Shown: positions 11,962 through 22,959, counted from the first letter of the stretch. The stretch is 64,000 bases of DNA from Craspedostauros australis (GCA_026770025.1 JAMXDE010000049.1:186001-250000), one strand, 5' to 3'. Program-made: numbers and translations. Notes: generated by a model from the letters alone, not told the origin.

Positions 11962-13773
11962 ATGCAAAGCACAGTTGCACCGAATCATACGTGGGATCAT
12001 CTCACCCACCATGGCAACGAAGAGAAAGCAGAGCATGAAGTCTTTAACGCAATCCACATCGATGTCGACACGATCGTCGATGGCCTTGGGATTGCTTCAG
12101 CAGAAGATTTCTTTGAGAAGTTGAGCCAGGTCGGAAGCATCGAGATTCTTCATGGGGAATGGATAGGTAAGGATGTGCGTACAACAGCGGCAGAGGCTGA
12201 GGCAGTTCAGGAGGATAGCCCAAAGGGATGGGACGGCGCAGGGTGTGCAGATTGCGACGCTCGTGCTCAGCCAGAGCAACACGACCGTTCCGTTGCTTTT
12301 ACCTTCACCCCCTCGCATGATGGTATTCCGCGCACATTCATCATCCCTCGGAAGATGACCAACAGCCTCCGCAGCACCATGGCCGGCGACAAGCCGCATC
12401 CTGCCTCACAAAACGACAGTTTCCAGATTTGCGACTTGAGCGAGTCCAACTTGCGAATGCGCGATGGTGCAATCCACAAACACAACAACATCGTCAGCGA
12501 CAGCATCAGTGACAACAAATGTGGCATCAATGGAGTTCATGGAGTCAAGCGCTTGGGCGGCCATGACGTCGATGATGATTCCAACTCCTCGTCGTCTGCA
12601 ACAACGGCGCCGAGCAGCACGACGATGGATGATTCGATTGGCGGCGCCTCGATCATCCATGATTCGATCTACGATATCGCCGACAACCACGAGAACGGCG
12701 ACAGAGACACCCCATCACCCGCCAGTCAAGATCATCCTCAAGTCGCTCGCAAAAGGGTGAGATTCTGTTCGTGCTCTCATGCCGCAACGGCTGCGTCGGC
12801 ATCACTGGCGTCGTCGGCGGGTGGACCACCCGACGGCATTCCAAGCAACGCGCATGGTGCGCAAACCGCCGACTGCACCTGCGCACCATCGGTCACCAAA
12901 ATCACCATCATATCACGCAAGAGCTACAGCTGGGAAGAAAAGCAGCAGGTTTGGTACAACCTCAAGGACTTGCTCATGTTCAAGTCCGATGCGGACCGTG
13001 TCTGGAATGACATCCGGATGGGTCGCATCCCCATGGAACGTGGCCTCGAGCACCGCGTCAAGCTAAGTCCCATCGAACCGAGTCCCATCGGCGCGGCCAT
13101 TCCATTTCCAGCTGCAGCTGCAGCCGCAGAACACCAGCTTGGCATCGTCGAGAACGACACCGAGGCCACGCAGCCGTATCCAGGAATGGATGAAGCGACA
13201 CACGGCCTTGGCCTTCAAGACCAGCAGCCGGCTGTCCGCAAGCAAAGATACATCCTACGCAATCGCAAGAAGCAACGTGCCACCGCCCGGCGTGCCGTGA
13301 TGGATGCACAACGAGAATATCTCACCAGCCTTTGCGAATCACGCGAAGCCTGCGGGACCGAGACAATCCGAGTGGAAGAAGAGCTGGTGGCCAACATGTA
13401 CCGTCCTCACACCTACTCGAGCCAGACATTGGCAGCCATCGTCGGATTGCTCGACCAGAAGGTTGCCAAGGCCGTCTACCTTGAAGAGCATCACGATTGT
13501 CAAGACGATCAACACAATCGCATGACAGACAGTGGTTCAACCACAGCCGGTATCGATGTTCATCCGCCTGTCTACCATCACCGTGACACAATCGAAGATG
13601 GGAAGGAAACATTGGACGCAGATGCAAATGTTGGCGGCTGCGGTATTCTGGATGGTCATCCTTCCTGCGCGTACACGCACAGCCCGAAGCGGCGCGTTGC
13701 GATGTTCCAGATGATGCTGGATTGTCGCGAGCACGGTTATGTGCTTCCCGGCATGTTCATGAATGAGTTGTAA
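11962..13773 (+). CDS. RGLE-family protein 3, long form with split core
   Basis: Longest RGLE-family member, about 603 residues from ATG 11962; function unknown. I prefer this ATG (context ACCATGC, after an A/C-rich leader) over an in-frame one at 11773. The core is recognisable but split. KRVRF comes first, then a Cys/Ala-rich insert, ITIISRKSYSWEEKQQVWYNLKDL, and MGRIPMERGLEHR. An insert of about 55 residues follows, rich in Ala and Gln, then RNRKKQRATARRAVMDAQ, a segment with ELVANMYRPHTYSSQ, and IVGLLDQKVAKAVY. The second half of the motif (VLDEQ in others) is degenerate here as VMDAQ. The acidic, Ser-rich N-terminal half is unlike the other members. The GKAA tail is absent. No membrane or targeting segment is visible. 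Confidence 0.85.
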   Translation: MQSTVAPNHTWDHLTHHGNEEKAEHEVFNAIHIDVDTIVDGLGIASAEDFFEKLSQVGSIEILHGEWIGKDVRTTAAEAEAVQEDSPKGWDGAGCADCDARAQPEQHDRSVAFTFTPSHDGIPRTFIIPRKMTNSLRSTMAGDKPHPASQNDSFQICDLSESNLRMRDGAIHKHNNIVSDSISDNKCGINGVHGVKRLGGHDVDDDSNSSSSATTAPSSTTMDDSIGGASIIHDSIYDIADNHENGDRDTPSPASQDHPQVARKRVRFCSCSHAATAASASLASSAGGPPDGIPSNAHGAQTADCTCAPSVTKITIISRKSYSWEEKQQVWYNLKDLLMFKSDADRVWNDIRMGRIPMERGLEHRVKLSPIEPSPIGAAIPFPAAAAAAEHQLGIVENDTEATQPYPGMDEATHGLGLQDQQPAVRKQRYILRNRKKQRATARRAVMDAQREYLTSLCESREACGTETIRVEEELVANMYRPHTYSSQTLAAIVGLLDQKVAKAVYLEEHHDCQDDQHNRMTDSGSTTAGIDVHPPVYHHRDTIEDGKETLDADANVGGCGILDGHPSCAYTHSPKRRVAMFQMMLDCREHGYVLPGMFMNEL

Positions 13774-14130
13774 CGACGCATTTAGCCATCGCCATGGCCG
13801 CACTTGTACGCGAAGTACAATCGATTGTACGAAGATCGAGGATCAACGCAAACATACATAGAGTAGAGTATCATGCATGCCATACAAGTAGAAATACAAT
13901 CACATCACAAGGTACAGCCACGCGAATGCAATGCATATCATCCACCACGTGTGCTGTGATAGTGCGTGGTATGTTGCTGTTGTGTGTCATTATGCTTCGC
14001 TCTGATTATATTTCTGTCTTGGGTGGCGCTGCGGGATGATTCGAGTCGCTTCATTCTGGAATTCCAGACACTTCTCATCCATGTTGCAGGTATGCAGCGC
14101 AGTTCATCGTCGACGCTGATGGCAGCACCA

Positions 14131-14403
14131 CTATCCGCTCTTGCTCAATGCCTTCTGCAGTTGGCCATTGCGGAATGCCGCCTGCGTGTCGTCGTTGCCA
14201 CCCAAGAATTCACCATTCACCCACACGTTCGGAACCGTACGCTGACCTGTCAGGCGATACAGATCCTGCTGGATCTTGCCTCCGTTGGGCATGTCATCGA
14301 GTTCATGCACGACGACGTCGACATTGGCGAATGCTGGGTTTGTGCGGAAGAGCTGCTTGGTGCGAGCGCAGTACGGGCAGTACGACTTGGAGAATATGAC
14401 CAC
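14131..14403 (-). CDS. Glutaredoxin A, exon 2 (CPYC active site)
   Basis: Second exon of a class I (dithiol) glutaredoxin, which reduces disulfides and glutathionylated proteins with glutathione. The exon begins VVIFSKSYCPYCART, with the CPYC redox motif. It continues through TGQRTVPNVWVNG (the cis-proline TVP glutathione-binding loop) to FLGGNDDTQ (the GG-D motif) and ends in KALSKSG. The acceptor is an AG at 14404-14405, and the intron joins phase 0 to exon 1 at 14593-14688. Together the exons give 122 residues, the usual size for this family. No N-terminal targeting sequence is apparent, so it is probably cytosolic. It is a close duplicate of the gene at 22472-23064. Confidence 0.93.
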   Translation of the reverse strand: MVIFSKSYCPYCARTKQLFRTNPAFANVDVVVHELDDMPNGGKIQQDLYRLTGQRTVPNVWVNGEFLGGNDDTQAAFRNGQLQKALSKSG

Positions 14404-14592
14404 CTATGGAGGTATCATATCAAGTGCCCCATATTGTGGGGAGGGGTCGCAAGTTGGATGTGAAGGGGGTGAGGGTGGAAAGATGGAAGCAGAGGTGAGA
14501 CAGAGAGGGTGACCATGGCGATGGGCGCGGTAGCACAGATGCGTAAGTCCTCAATGATCTTCTCCATCATTATAGTTCCATCACGGACGTAC

Positions 14593-14688
14593 CTGATGAG
14601 CGCTTACTTCAGACTTGATGAAGTCCACAATTGTCGATGCCGATGTTTGCGAGTGCAGGTGCGAGCTCGATGGCTTCTGTGTGAACAT
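14593..14688 (-). CDS. Glutaredoxin A, exon 1
   Basis: First exon of 32 codons, starting MFTQKPSSS and ending in VDFIKSEVSAHQ, followed directly by a GTACGT donor. The DFIKSEV helix is the usual N-terminal helix of glutaredoxins. The intron, between HQ and VVIF, sits at the same point in all three glutaredoxin genes of the window. A box reading CTCATAAAA on this strand lies 134 bases upstream (14823-14831). Confidence 0.88.
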
Positions 14689-14822
14689 GATTGAATTGCT
14701 AGTGTTGGAGTGAATCGAGTATGAGTGCCGTGTGTGATTCCTGCTTGCGGTCTGATTTTGTGGCGTGAAGAAGTCGTGAATGCTAGGCTGATTGCGATTG
14801 TCGTGATTGTTGTATGAATACT

Positions 14823-14831
14823 TTTTATGAG
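14823..14831 (-). promoter_or_regulatory. CTCATAAAA box upstream of glutaredoxin A
   Basis: Reads CTCATAAAA on the minus strand, 134 bases before the glutaredoxin A start codon. The same nine bases lie upstream of RGLE 4 and RGLE 6, and GTCATAAAA lies upstream of glutaredoxin B, always in the direction of the gene. I infer a variant TATA box. Confidence 0.5.
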
Positions 14832-16721
14832 GAGATGAATGGAGGGTGCCGCTTCCTGAGTTGGGTAGTGGAGAGGAGGGAGGTCCCGCCTTGTTGTTGC
14901 GTTTTGGATGAGTTTGTCGCGATGTGATGTGATGTGATGTGGTACTGCGTGATGCGTTTCCGTTCAATTTGTGGGAGCCTGGAGCGAAACGGCCCAAGCA
15001 GAAATCAAAGAATGATCGATTGTGTTCGATGACAATCCTGATGAATGCACCTGACCCATTCGACTGCTTCGTAGAAGCTCACGAAGTCTTCGAATAGATG
15101 GACTGAACTGAGATTCTGAACGAGAAGTGTTCCTGGATGATTCTGCGAACATCTTCAATGAGGCAACAACGCGCCCACAAAATAGACAGGCCACTGTGTT
15201 CCTGTCTGTTACTGTTACTCTCTGGAGGGAATACGAGCTATGATACTTTGCTGCAGGTCGCCAACAGCCAATCTGATCGGGTCGCAACATGGCGCACATG
15301 AGTCCAATGCCAACGGAGTTTGTACTCTACTCTGTAACATGGCTCAGTGTGCACGTTCCCTCTGGAGAGAGAGTAGCGAGTCTCGCGACGTGGTGTTCTC
15401 CGCGAGATCCAGGAAAGCCCAGGCAAGGAGCCAGATAGACACTGGCTTCGATCCCATCAAACGAGTGCACCAAGAGACCATCAGCAGTGCGAGACCTGCC
15501 CGTGCGAAGCTTGGATGGAGAGCTGCTTCCGAACCACGTATGTGTGTGTGCGTGTGTATCTGTGATGATGCCTTGCGTTGCATCACCTCCGAGTATTGCC
15601 AGCATAAGCTAGATCGACCAGTCCCATCTTCTTTGCGGTTCGTAGTCGTACGATATTGCATTCCGGGTGCTTCCAGGTCGTGTACGACTATCTATTCCGT
15701 ATGATGTGATGCTTGCAATGCTGTGTCGATCAATTGAAGACTCTTTCCCGTGCGTCCATTACCGCCCACTCATGTACTCCAGATTCTGTCCTCGTATAGC
15801 ACGAGTATCAAAGTCACGATCCAGATCGATCAACAGCAAGAGCACCTCTCGGATCCAATCATCCGGCAATCGTACCAAACCTCCCAGTGGAGAGCATCAA
15901 AACAAGACGCTTCCAACCACCAGCTCCACTTCAGTCCGTTTCACGTGTGCTTGTGTTGCTCTTCGCCATTCGCCATTCGTCCTTCCGTACACGTATTCGT
16001 AGTCGTCGCACAAGTACTCGCGGGCTTGGACCTGCTCGTGTCGTTTGTTGGATCGTGGCCACGAACAGTAATAGAGTAGAGTGCTCTCTCTCTCTCTATC
16101 CGTCCGGAGACAGAGACAGAGAGGGGAGGTAGCACCCTCCGGTGAATCAGTCCATGCTCGTCCTCGGCGCGGTTGTCGGTGGCGTGTTTGTCTCTTGCGC
16201 CATTTTCACGGGAATGTTTTTCTTGCGGGTGGATCACGCGGTGAAACTTTTCTCCGACATCGTTGTGGCATCAGATTCCTCCAAAACACGGGACAACACA
16301 GACGTGTGAGCCCGACGAAAATGCCATGATCGATTGGTCGCAAAGCCTTTTGCCATCTCATGTTGGTGCGCAAAACGGCATCGGGAGACATAAGGTGTCC
16401 GTGACACGAACAAAAGAACAAACATCGGAGATAAATTGTGCGCTTCTGTCCCTCGTTCTAGCTTAAGTGGACATGGTCACAATCGATCAACCTGGTATTC
16501 GTTCGTGCTATTGATGGATTGATTGTCCCCCTGTATGCACACGGACTGTTCTGCATGCTGTACTCGTGCGCCTAAGGGCAGACAGAGTTGGGCGTTTGCA
16601 CACCAAACAATGAAGGACAAACAAGTCAGTTCGGTACCAATGCTTCGCTGTTCATTGTTGCGGGTTGTTGCCATTCGCACTGCCCAGCTCCTCGCAAGTC
16701 TCAGACACACCTCCATCTTCT

Positions 16722-16730
16722 CTCATAAAA
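16722..16730 (+). promoter_or_regulatory. CTCATAAAA box upstream of RGLE 4
   Basis: CTCATAAAA lies 66 bases before the ATG at 16797. The DNA between box and ATG is A/C-rich and nearly free of G, as expected for a leader. Probable TATA-type element, by position and recurrence. Confidence 0.5.
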
Positions 16731-16796
16731 CGGGCAAAACAACATCAACACAAAATACTCACAATTCACACAATTCACACAAACCACACAATCAAC

Positions 16797-17423
16797 ATGA
16801 CCAACATCAAGAAGACAGTCACATTCAGCGCACACGTGCGTTGCAAGTTCGTTCTGCATCACAAGAACTACACGCAGCAAGAGCGCAGCAACACCTTCAT
16901 GAGCCAGAAAGAGATGCAAGCAATCAAGGAAGACATCCGATCCGCACTGAAAGCAATCGATGAGGGCTCCATGCCAATGCAGCGAGGTTTGGAGACGCGG
17001 ACGATCGACGCAACGCGACGACGTGCAACTCTGAAGGACGAGGCAAGAACAGTCGTTCTCGATGAGCAGGCAGACCAGATGGTCGCTGGTGATCATGATC
17101 CAGACTTCATCGCCATTCTCTACCAACGGGCATGCCACACAAGCCAACAGAGCGCCTCCATGCGCGGAATGATGGATGAACATGTGGCCAAGAGGCTCAG
17201 AGCTGAGGATGCCACGAAGCAGCAGCAGGAACAACAACAGCAACAGGAGCAGCAACCACAGCCAGATTGCGAACAATCTTCACTGCAATCGCCAACACAA
17301 AATAAGAGAGCATTCTCTTCAAAGGTCATCTCGTTCCCATCCAAAATGAGAACAAGCCCGTTGAAGCCAATGAAGATGTTGGCGGTTGGTTCCATCCGCA
17401 AACTCGTTGGCAGGACCAAATAG
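16797..17423 (+). CDS. RGLE-family protein 4, short form (208 aa)
   Basis: Compact RGLE-family protein in which the conserved domain makes up most of the chain; function unknown. The ATG at 16797 (MTNIKKTVTF) fits the start position in members 5-7, so I place the start here and not at the upstream in-frame ATG at 16665. Order of conserved blocks: KKTVTFSAHVRCKFVLH, KNYTQQE, FMSQKEMQAIKEDIRSALKA, MPMQRGLETRT, LKDEARTVVLDEQADQ, DHDPDFIAILYQRAC and SASMRGMMDEHVAKRL. A Gln-rich run follows, then Ser/Lys-rich sequence ending in VGSIRKLVGRTK, a variant of the GKAA tail. It is closest to member 6 at 25599, with which it shares ADQ, VAGDHDPDFIA and the FMS block. It lies head-to-head with glutaredoxin A. 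Confidence 0.9.
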   Translation: MTNIKKTVTFSAHVRCKFVLHHKNYTQQERSNTFMSQKEMQAIKEDIRSALKAIDEGSMPMQRGLETRTIDATRRRATLKDEARTVVLDEQADQMVAGDHDPDFIAILYQRACHTSQQSASMRGMMDEHVAKRLRAEDATKQQQEQQQQQEQQPQPDCEQSSLQSPTQNKRAFSSKVISFPSKMRTSPLKPMKMLAVGSIRKLVGRTK

Positions 17424-19303
17424 AGCACTTGATTCACCGTTCTCGGGCAGGATGCCATACAGCGCCTTGTGCTATGGACATCCGGAGACTTCGACGCACG
17501 TGGTCGAACGTATGGTCCAGCAAATACGGGATGAAACCGAACAACCTGGGCAGCAGATGCAACCGCACACATCGATGCCGTTCCAAGTGCGAATAGACAT
17601 GGAAACACCAATGCACAAAGAGATAGACATACAGATAGAGAGATAGATAGATAGAAATAGAATAGAATACAATGATACAATACAACACAGTCTAATAGAG
17701 GACACGAGCTTCAACTCAACTCGACAGAAGTCAGCCGAGGACAATTCAACTTGGTACAGAGCAAAGTCCAAAGTCCAACTTGAGCCAAACTGCTCGTGGA
17801 GTGCCTCGGCTCTGCTGACACACACACCAGCACACTCTGTTTGCGGGGCTCTGCGAGTAGGGAGCATGCTCTGGCATTCCAAAGCACGAGATTGCTCAAA
17901 ACCGAGTGAAGGAAACCGCCCAATCCGCAACATGTTCTCTTCGCGTTTCGTGGACTTGTCGATCATCGCAGTGAATACCTCTGCAACTCCTCCGCAAACA
18001 GATCCTCCAAGACGGTTAGGGTGCGGTGCGTGGGACGATCTCAGGATGTCCAGCGGGCAAGAGTGGTCAAAGCTCTTCTCGTGTCTGTCTACCTTTGTTC
18101 CTCAGTGCTTCGATCCACTTAGCACTTCGTTCTTTGCTCCAAAGTTCTCTTCCCAACGTCTCGAATTACTCACGGCGGTGTGGATGATGTCCTTTGCAGG
18201 GAGTTCCCAGCCGCTCCACTGGCAGATCCCGAGAAAGGTCAACCTCCTTCTCTTTTGTTGTATCTTCCCATCTGCCTTCGAGTATCTTTGCGTTCTGCAT
18301 CCCAACAAGCAGTTTCCTGAGCCCCCTTCTTGGTGTGCACGTCTCTGTCTGGCGTGCTGGTTTGGATGTGCGAATCCGGAGCACAAATCCCAAACAGCAA
18401 TCCTGCAAGTTGCAACGACAACATCGCCTCCTGCACGCGTATGTCGCATGTGGAACATGTGCAGAAGCCCTGGAAAAAAGCGCAGAGCAGACGTTACCCC
18501 ACTGAACGAACGAAAGACGATTCATGGATCGCCAAGGGCCTGCCACAAGAGATGAAAAGCCTCCCTCCTCGAGATACGGGAGCGCTTCCTGTCTCTTTCA
18601 TTTTGTCTGTGAGTCAAGGCACAGGGATTCCTGTTCCTTCCAACACCCGCTGGGTAGAAGTTCACGGTTGGTCGCGAAACGTGATCATGGATCCAGTATG
18701 CAAGGGCGCGATGCCGTGAACAAAAGGGTGGCGAACACACCTTCACAAAAACGCAGATCTGAAACATGAATCGAGTCCTGTATTCCAGACGACAAAAGGA
18801 CAGACAGAAGTCAAGATGGAATCGTTCGATATGCACCGAAATGCACACAAGTTGTCAAATATACAGACAGACATACAGACAGACAGACAGACACAATGAT
18901 AGAATGACAGACAAGCCTTTTAGCGAAGACAAGACACGACAGACTCGAGCAATAAATAACAGAGATGCAACTTGAATGCACCGAAGGTCGGACATCTTAC
19001 AATCACATGCGAAATGCGCTTCGTCCTCATGCTGCCTGCTGCGTTGAGACTGACGCAGAAGATGTCCGCTCCGCAAGCTCGCTGCGGGGGGTCGGGCCTT
19101 GCATGTATGACGGTACATGCTGCCAGTGTGGCATCTACGTGAGCGTGTTGCTCGCAAGAGCACACGCAGTATTGGTGATCGTATGAATGGCGTTGATAGG
19201 AGGATGTTCTATTTATGAGATTTATTGTGCGTTTGTGAGTGATGATGGATTGTAGAGGCTCAGCGAGTGCTCCAGGACTGTTCAGCGCGAACATCCTTCC
19301 TCT
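17424..19303. other. Intergenic stretch without a supportable gene
   Basis: It holds a GATA/GACA-type low-complexity run at about 17605-17665 and an ACAG tetramer run at 18862-18893. Several open frames overlap on both strands around 17866-18555, and none has recognisable domains. Confidence 0.55.
18862..18893. repeat. ACAG tetranucleotide repeat
   Basis: An imperfect run of ACAG units in the intergenic region before the minus-strand RGLE gene 5. Confidence 0.85.
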
Positions 19304-20014
19304 TTAGGCGGCCTTACCCGCGAGGGTGCGCTGCTTCGGTCTTGTTGGGGATTTGGCGGAGGGCACTGGTGCTGGTGAAGCAGCATCGATTCCTGCTCCT
19401 CCCATCTTGGCGATCTTGAGAATGGATCTCACGCCTTGGCTGGATCTTCCCAACGACTGGAAGATCTGCTTGGTTGGCGCGACGATGCTCTTGCTGTTGC
19501 TGCTCTTCGTGGTGATAGTGAAGTCACTGTTACCACTCTTGCCGCTGTCTTCTGTGTTGTCTGTATTGTTTGGAGCACCGTAGACGACCTGCTCGTCCAT
19601 GCGTCCACGGATGTGCGCCTGGGCCAGCGAATATCTGCAAGCCTGGGAGTACAGAGCTGCAATGAATTCTGGATCGCTCTCTCCATCCTCCTGCTGCACT
19701 TCCTGCTCGCCCATGACGGCATCCCACGCCATGCGCTTGCGTTTCGTCTTGCGTGCGGATCCCTCCCTTGTGCGGGCCTCCAGACCGCGTGGGACAGTGG
19801 CAAGGGTGCCATGGTGCAGAGCGTGCAGCTGGTTCTTGACGTCCTGGCGCATCGTCTTGCTCTCATCGTCGCTGTACCAGCATGAGAAGTACTCATCGTC
19901 TGTGAATTCCTGAACGTGGATGTGGAACTTGACGCGCACAGATTCGTGGAAGCGGACGGCCTTCTTGGCTGGTCCTGATGTTGCTTGTTGCTGCTGCTGT
20001 TGTTGGGATGGCAT
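19304..20014 (-). CDS. RGLE-family protein 5, short form (236 aa)
   Basis: RGLE-family member of 236 residues starting MPSQQQQQQQ; function unknown. This start is chosen because the conserved domain begins within 20 residues of it, as in members 4, 6 and 7, although the frame stays open upstream. Blocks in order: KKAVRFHESVRVKFHIHVQEF, EYFSCWYSDDESKTMRQDVKNQ, VPRGLEARTREG, KRMAWDAVMGEQEVQQ, ESDPEFIAALYSQAC and QAHIRGRMDEQVV. Variable Ser/Lys-rich sequence follows, and the protein ends in RTLAGKAA, keeping the GKAA end. It has a Trp (CWY) where members 4 and 6 have Phe, as in the long members 2 and 3, and VMGEQ where most have VLDEQ. It stands alone on the minus strand between RGLE 4 and glutaredoxin B. 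Confidence 0.88.
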   Translation of the reverse strand: MPSQQQQQQQATSGPAKKAVRFHESVRVKFHIHVQEFTDDEYFSCWYSDDESKTMRQDVKNQLHALHHGTLATVPRGLEARTREGSARKTKRKRMAWDAVMGEQEVQQEDGESDPEFIAALYSQACRYSLAQAHIRGRMDEQVVYGAPNNTDNTEDSGKSGNSDFTITTKSSNSKSIVAPTKQIFQSLGRSSQGVRSILKIAKMGGAGIDAASPAPVPSAKSPTRPKQRTLAGKAA

Positions 20015-20376
20015 TGTGTTATTGTGATATTGTGTTATTGTGTGTTGGTGCGTATGTGATGAAAGATGGCTGGATCTTGAGCTTTGTGAGCAGATGAACT
20101 CCATCACAAAACTCATAAAACTCACAAAACAGAGATCAACACGCAACTCCGCACGATGGCAGCAACAACACGAGAGTAACACGTCGGAGCAACACGCAAG
20201 ACGTAGCGCGAGCCAATTCGCGTTCGGGCTGAGTACGCACGGCGATGTTGCGGTTGTGGACACGCAAACAATCCACTCATCGCTACGCCTGTCGTGTCAA
20301 TGAGTTCCTCCGTTGGGACAATGATGCGTGTTTCGTCACGAAGAACGCACAAACTGGTAAACTTCCGTACGTCCGA
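20015..20376. other. Leader region of RGLE 5 and intergenic DNA
   Basis: The A/C-rich leader (T/G-rich on the plus strand) of the minus-strand RGLE gene lies here. I see no further gene. Confidence 0.5.
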
Positions 20377-21622
20377 TCACGTTTTTGAGTTGTGCGAAAT
20401 GCCGTGACGTGTGACGAGGGACTCACGGTACCGTTTGTGTTGTTGTTCCGCCTTTCTTCGCTGTCCGAAGAACGTGTTGGGCCTTCTTCTCTGTGAAGCT
20501 CCCAACAGACTTTTGCTAGGATTTATGCCTCGCGGAATGGCGGTCCAATCCAAAACAACGCCGACGCCTCGCCGGAGACGATTTTGGCGTTGTTCTGTGG
20601 ACTCGGTTGAAGAAGGTTGCGACATTGGAGGTGGTTGTGATGGCCCTGGCGGCGGGTGATCGCGCTGTTGGTGACGCTGAAGAGAACGATCAGCGATCCA
20701 GGCAAGAGCGTGGGCACAAACAAGTCTAGTTGTGTTGGTGACGATGGTGCCTACGGCGATCACCAAAACGGTGTCGAACAAAACAACTCAGAGATAGAGC
20801 CTTGGCGAAAGGATAACGCCGACAGGAAGAGGAAGAGCTACAACAAAACCAGGGGTGTGGCCTCCAACAACGAGGACGGAGGTCAAGGCCGCCGCGGCCT
20901 TCTTCCGCACTTCTTTGTCTCCTTCGTTGCGGTTGTCGTCGTGGTTATAGTTGTCCTGGCTTATGCTCAGGCGACAATGGATCACATCATCTCTCCTTTC
21001 ATCCTTGTGTCCACCAAACCGCACATCCATCCATCCATCCATCTCTTCACCACTCTACCAATACTCGCACTCGAATGCATTTGTCATCGCATCTGTCTTC
21101 GCCTTCGTCCAACAGGATCCGACAAGAGGCTTGCCTTCTGCGAGAACGCCCATTAGCCATCGCCGCATTCGAAGTCTCTCTCCATCAGAAGCTGATGCCT
21201 CATTGTCCGACCTGAATAGAGTACGAGGAGTCTGGAGTAACCACAACATGCGGCGCCATCCGTTGTCTACCATAATATCATAATCTGTAACACTCCCCGT
21301 TTCGAAGTGCGCCACGAAGCTGAATTCAACTTCATGCCCATACCCATACCCATTTCGTTCCATCATATTCTCCTCGTCATTATCTAGACTCTGATGAGTG
21401 TAGATACTAGACATATGTATTGGATACCTTTATACCAGTATCCGCTCCAACGCCAACCTTCATCGATTGTATGGTACCGGCCATGAGCTTCGCCAAGTTG
21501 AACTCGAGGTTGCAAGCACTTCGACTTCCGTCGTTGATGAAGTCATTTGCATCGGTCGCTGCAGTCAATCTACACTTTCGATCACAACGTTCTTCGTCGT
21601 AGGAAAGGATTGATTCGGTCAT
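20377..21622 (-). other. Possible unrecognised multi-exon gene or pseudogene
   Basis: Three minus-strand open stretches (21407-21622, 21055-21414, and 20377 to about 21003) have protein-like composition and are separated by plausible GT and AG splice signals. The first ends near GVGADTGIK before a GTATCC donor. The second (SLDNDEEN onwards) follows a CAG. The third includes two hydrophobic segments, VLVVGGHTPGFVVALPLPVG and VLVIAVGTIVTN, then a Pro/Gln/Arg-rich tail. Two of the stretches share one frame, separated by an in-frame stop near 20788, so either a short intron or decay is needed. I recognise no family. It may be a small membrane protein, a pseudogene or chance. Confidence 0.2.
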
Positions 21623-22471
21623 TAATCAATACCGCCAACCACCGAAACCCGCACCCACCTTGGACTCGTGTTGGTTGTCAGCGCATTGGTTCTCATACAA
21701 GGCCTCGGGGATTCTTTGTTGGTCTTCTTCGATGACTTCAACTTCATTTCCTCACAAATTACACCAACGCGCTGCACACCAACAGCGAACGAGAAACAAC
21801 ACCACAGAAGCTTGCTGTTGCGTCTTCCGCGAGGAAGCCAAACGATGGAGAGATCACCAAGACACAACGCACACCTGCATGCATCTCTGCCGCCCCATCC
21901 ATGAGAGGCGCTTGAAGTACCGACAAACCGTATCGAACCAACTTGAAGACGCTGGGAGCAATGGTTCTTGCAGTATGTAAGGTGTAAGGTACAGCCATTC
22001 GTCACCGGCCACCAGGCGCAACTTCAAACGAGGACGCATCGCTTCAATGCTGTTCCTCTGGGTGGGGGAGTCAGTCGAATCAGATGCGAAGATCCGATCA
22101 TACTGTCACACCTGTGGTTGAGAACGCAGAACGTCAACATCATCACAATTGGAGGCTTTGCTGTCTCCATCCTCCATCCTCCTTCCAACCGCAACGCCCA
22201 TCATCACAACACAACAATGGGAAAAAGAGGCGGCAGTGACCGCACTATCAGCTGCCTTAAATCGAATGTTGTCTACTCTGTGCATCTTATCTTATGAGTA
22301 CGGCGGTACAGATTCTGTGGCGTCTATGCTGCGGCATCTTTCGCATTTCATTGCATTGCACCGCATCATGCCGTCGCATCCAGAACATGCTGCGATGCTC
22401 AATCGGATCATCGTCCGCATCGTGCGTTTGGTACTCGGCGTGGCTCGTCGCTGACACTGACGGCACCACCA
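21623..22471. other. Intergenic stretch without a supportable gene
   Basis: Short overlapping frames on both strands without recognisable domains. The last bases are the 3' flank of glutaredoxin B, which resembles the flank of glutaredoxin A for a few tens of bases beyond the stop codon. Confidence 0.5.
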
Positions 22472-22744
22472 CTATCCGCTCTTGCTCAATGCCTTCTGCA
22501 GTTGCCCATTGCGGAATGCTGCCTGCATGTCGTCGTTGCCACCCAAGAATTCACCATTCACCCACACGTTCGGAACCGTACGCTGACCTGTCAGGCGATA
22601 CAGATCCTGCTGGATCTTGCCTCCGTTGGGCATATCATCGAGCTCATGTACGACGACGTCGACATTTGCGAACGCTGGGTTTGTGCGGAAGAGCTGCTTG
22701 GTGCGAGCGCAGTGCGGGCAGTACGATTTTGAGAATATGACTAC
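22472..22744 (-). CDS. Glutaredoxin B, exon 2 (CPHC active site)
   Basis: Second exon of a glutaredoxin almost identical to glutaredoxin A. It starts VVIFSKSYCPHCART, so the redox motif is CPHC here instead of CPYC. The TGQRTVPNVWVNG loop, GGNDD motif and KALSKSG end are unchanged, while NDDTQ has become NDDMQ. The acceptor AG lies at 22745-22746. Exon 1 is at 22960-23064, and the encoded protein has 125 residues. The His in the active site is the main difference between the copies and could alter thiol reactivity; that is inference. Probably a functional dithiol glutaredoxin. Confidence 0.92.
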   Translation of the reverse strand, partial: VVIFSKSYCPHCARTKQLFRTNPAFANVDVVVHELDDMPNGGKIQQDLYRLTGQRTVPNVWVNGEFLGGNDDMQAAFRNGQLQKALSKSG

Positions 22745-22959
22745 CTATGGAGGTGTTTTTTCAAGTGTTGCATGTTGGACATGCAGCGAAGGCATGGTGA
22801 AGAGATGGAAACAGGGATGAAAGAGAGGGTTAGCATGGTGATGGGCGCAGTTGGTGTGAACTGTCATGAGTTGCCATGGAGTTCACATGAATGCACAAAG
22901 ATGTGCTCCTGTCCACCGATCATATTGTACTTTCCACCACGGTTGCATCGCGTACTTAC

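Larger units (their letters stand above)
14689..16796. other. Divergent intergenic region between glutaredoxin A and RGLE 4
   Basis: This is the head-to-head promoter region of the minus-strand glutaredoxin and the plus-strand RGLE gene. It holds a GATGT pentamer array (14921-14940) and a block at about 14960-15175 that is clearly similar to 23350-23580 upstream of glutaredoxin B. It also has CT/GA tracts near 16084-16120 and TATA-like boxes at each end. I find no gene in it. Confidence 0.6.
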
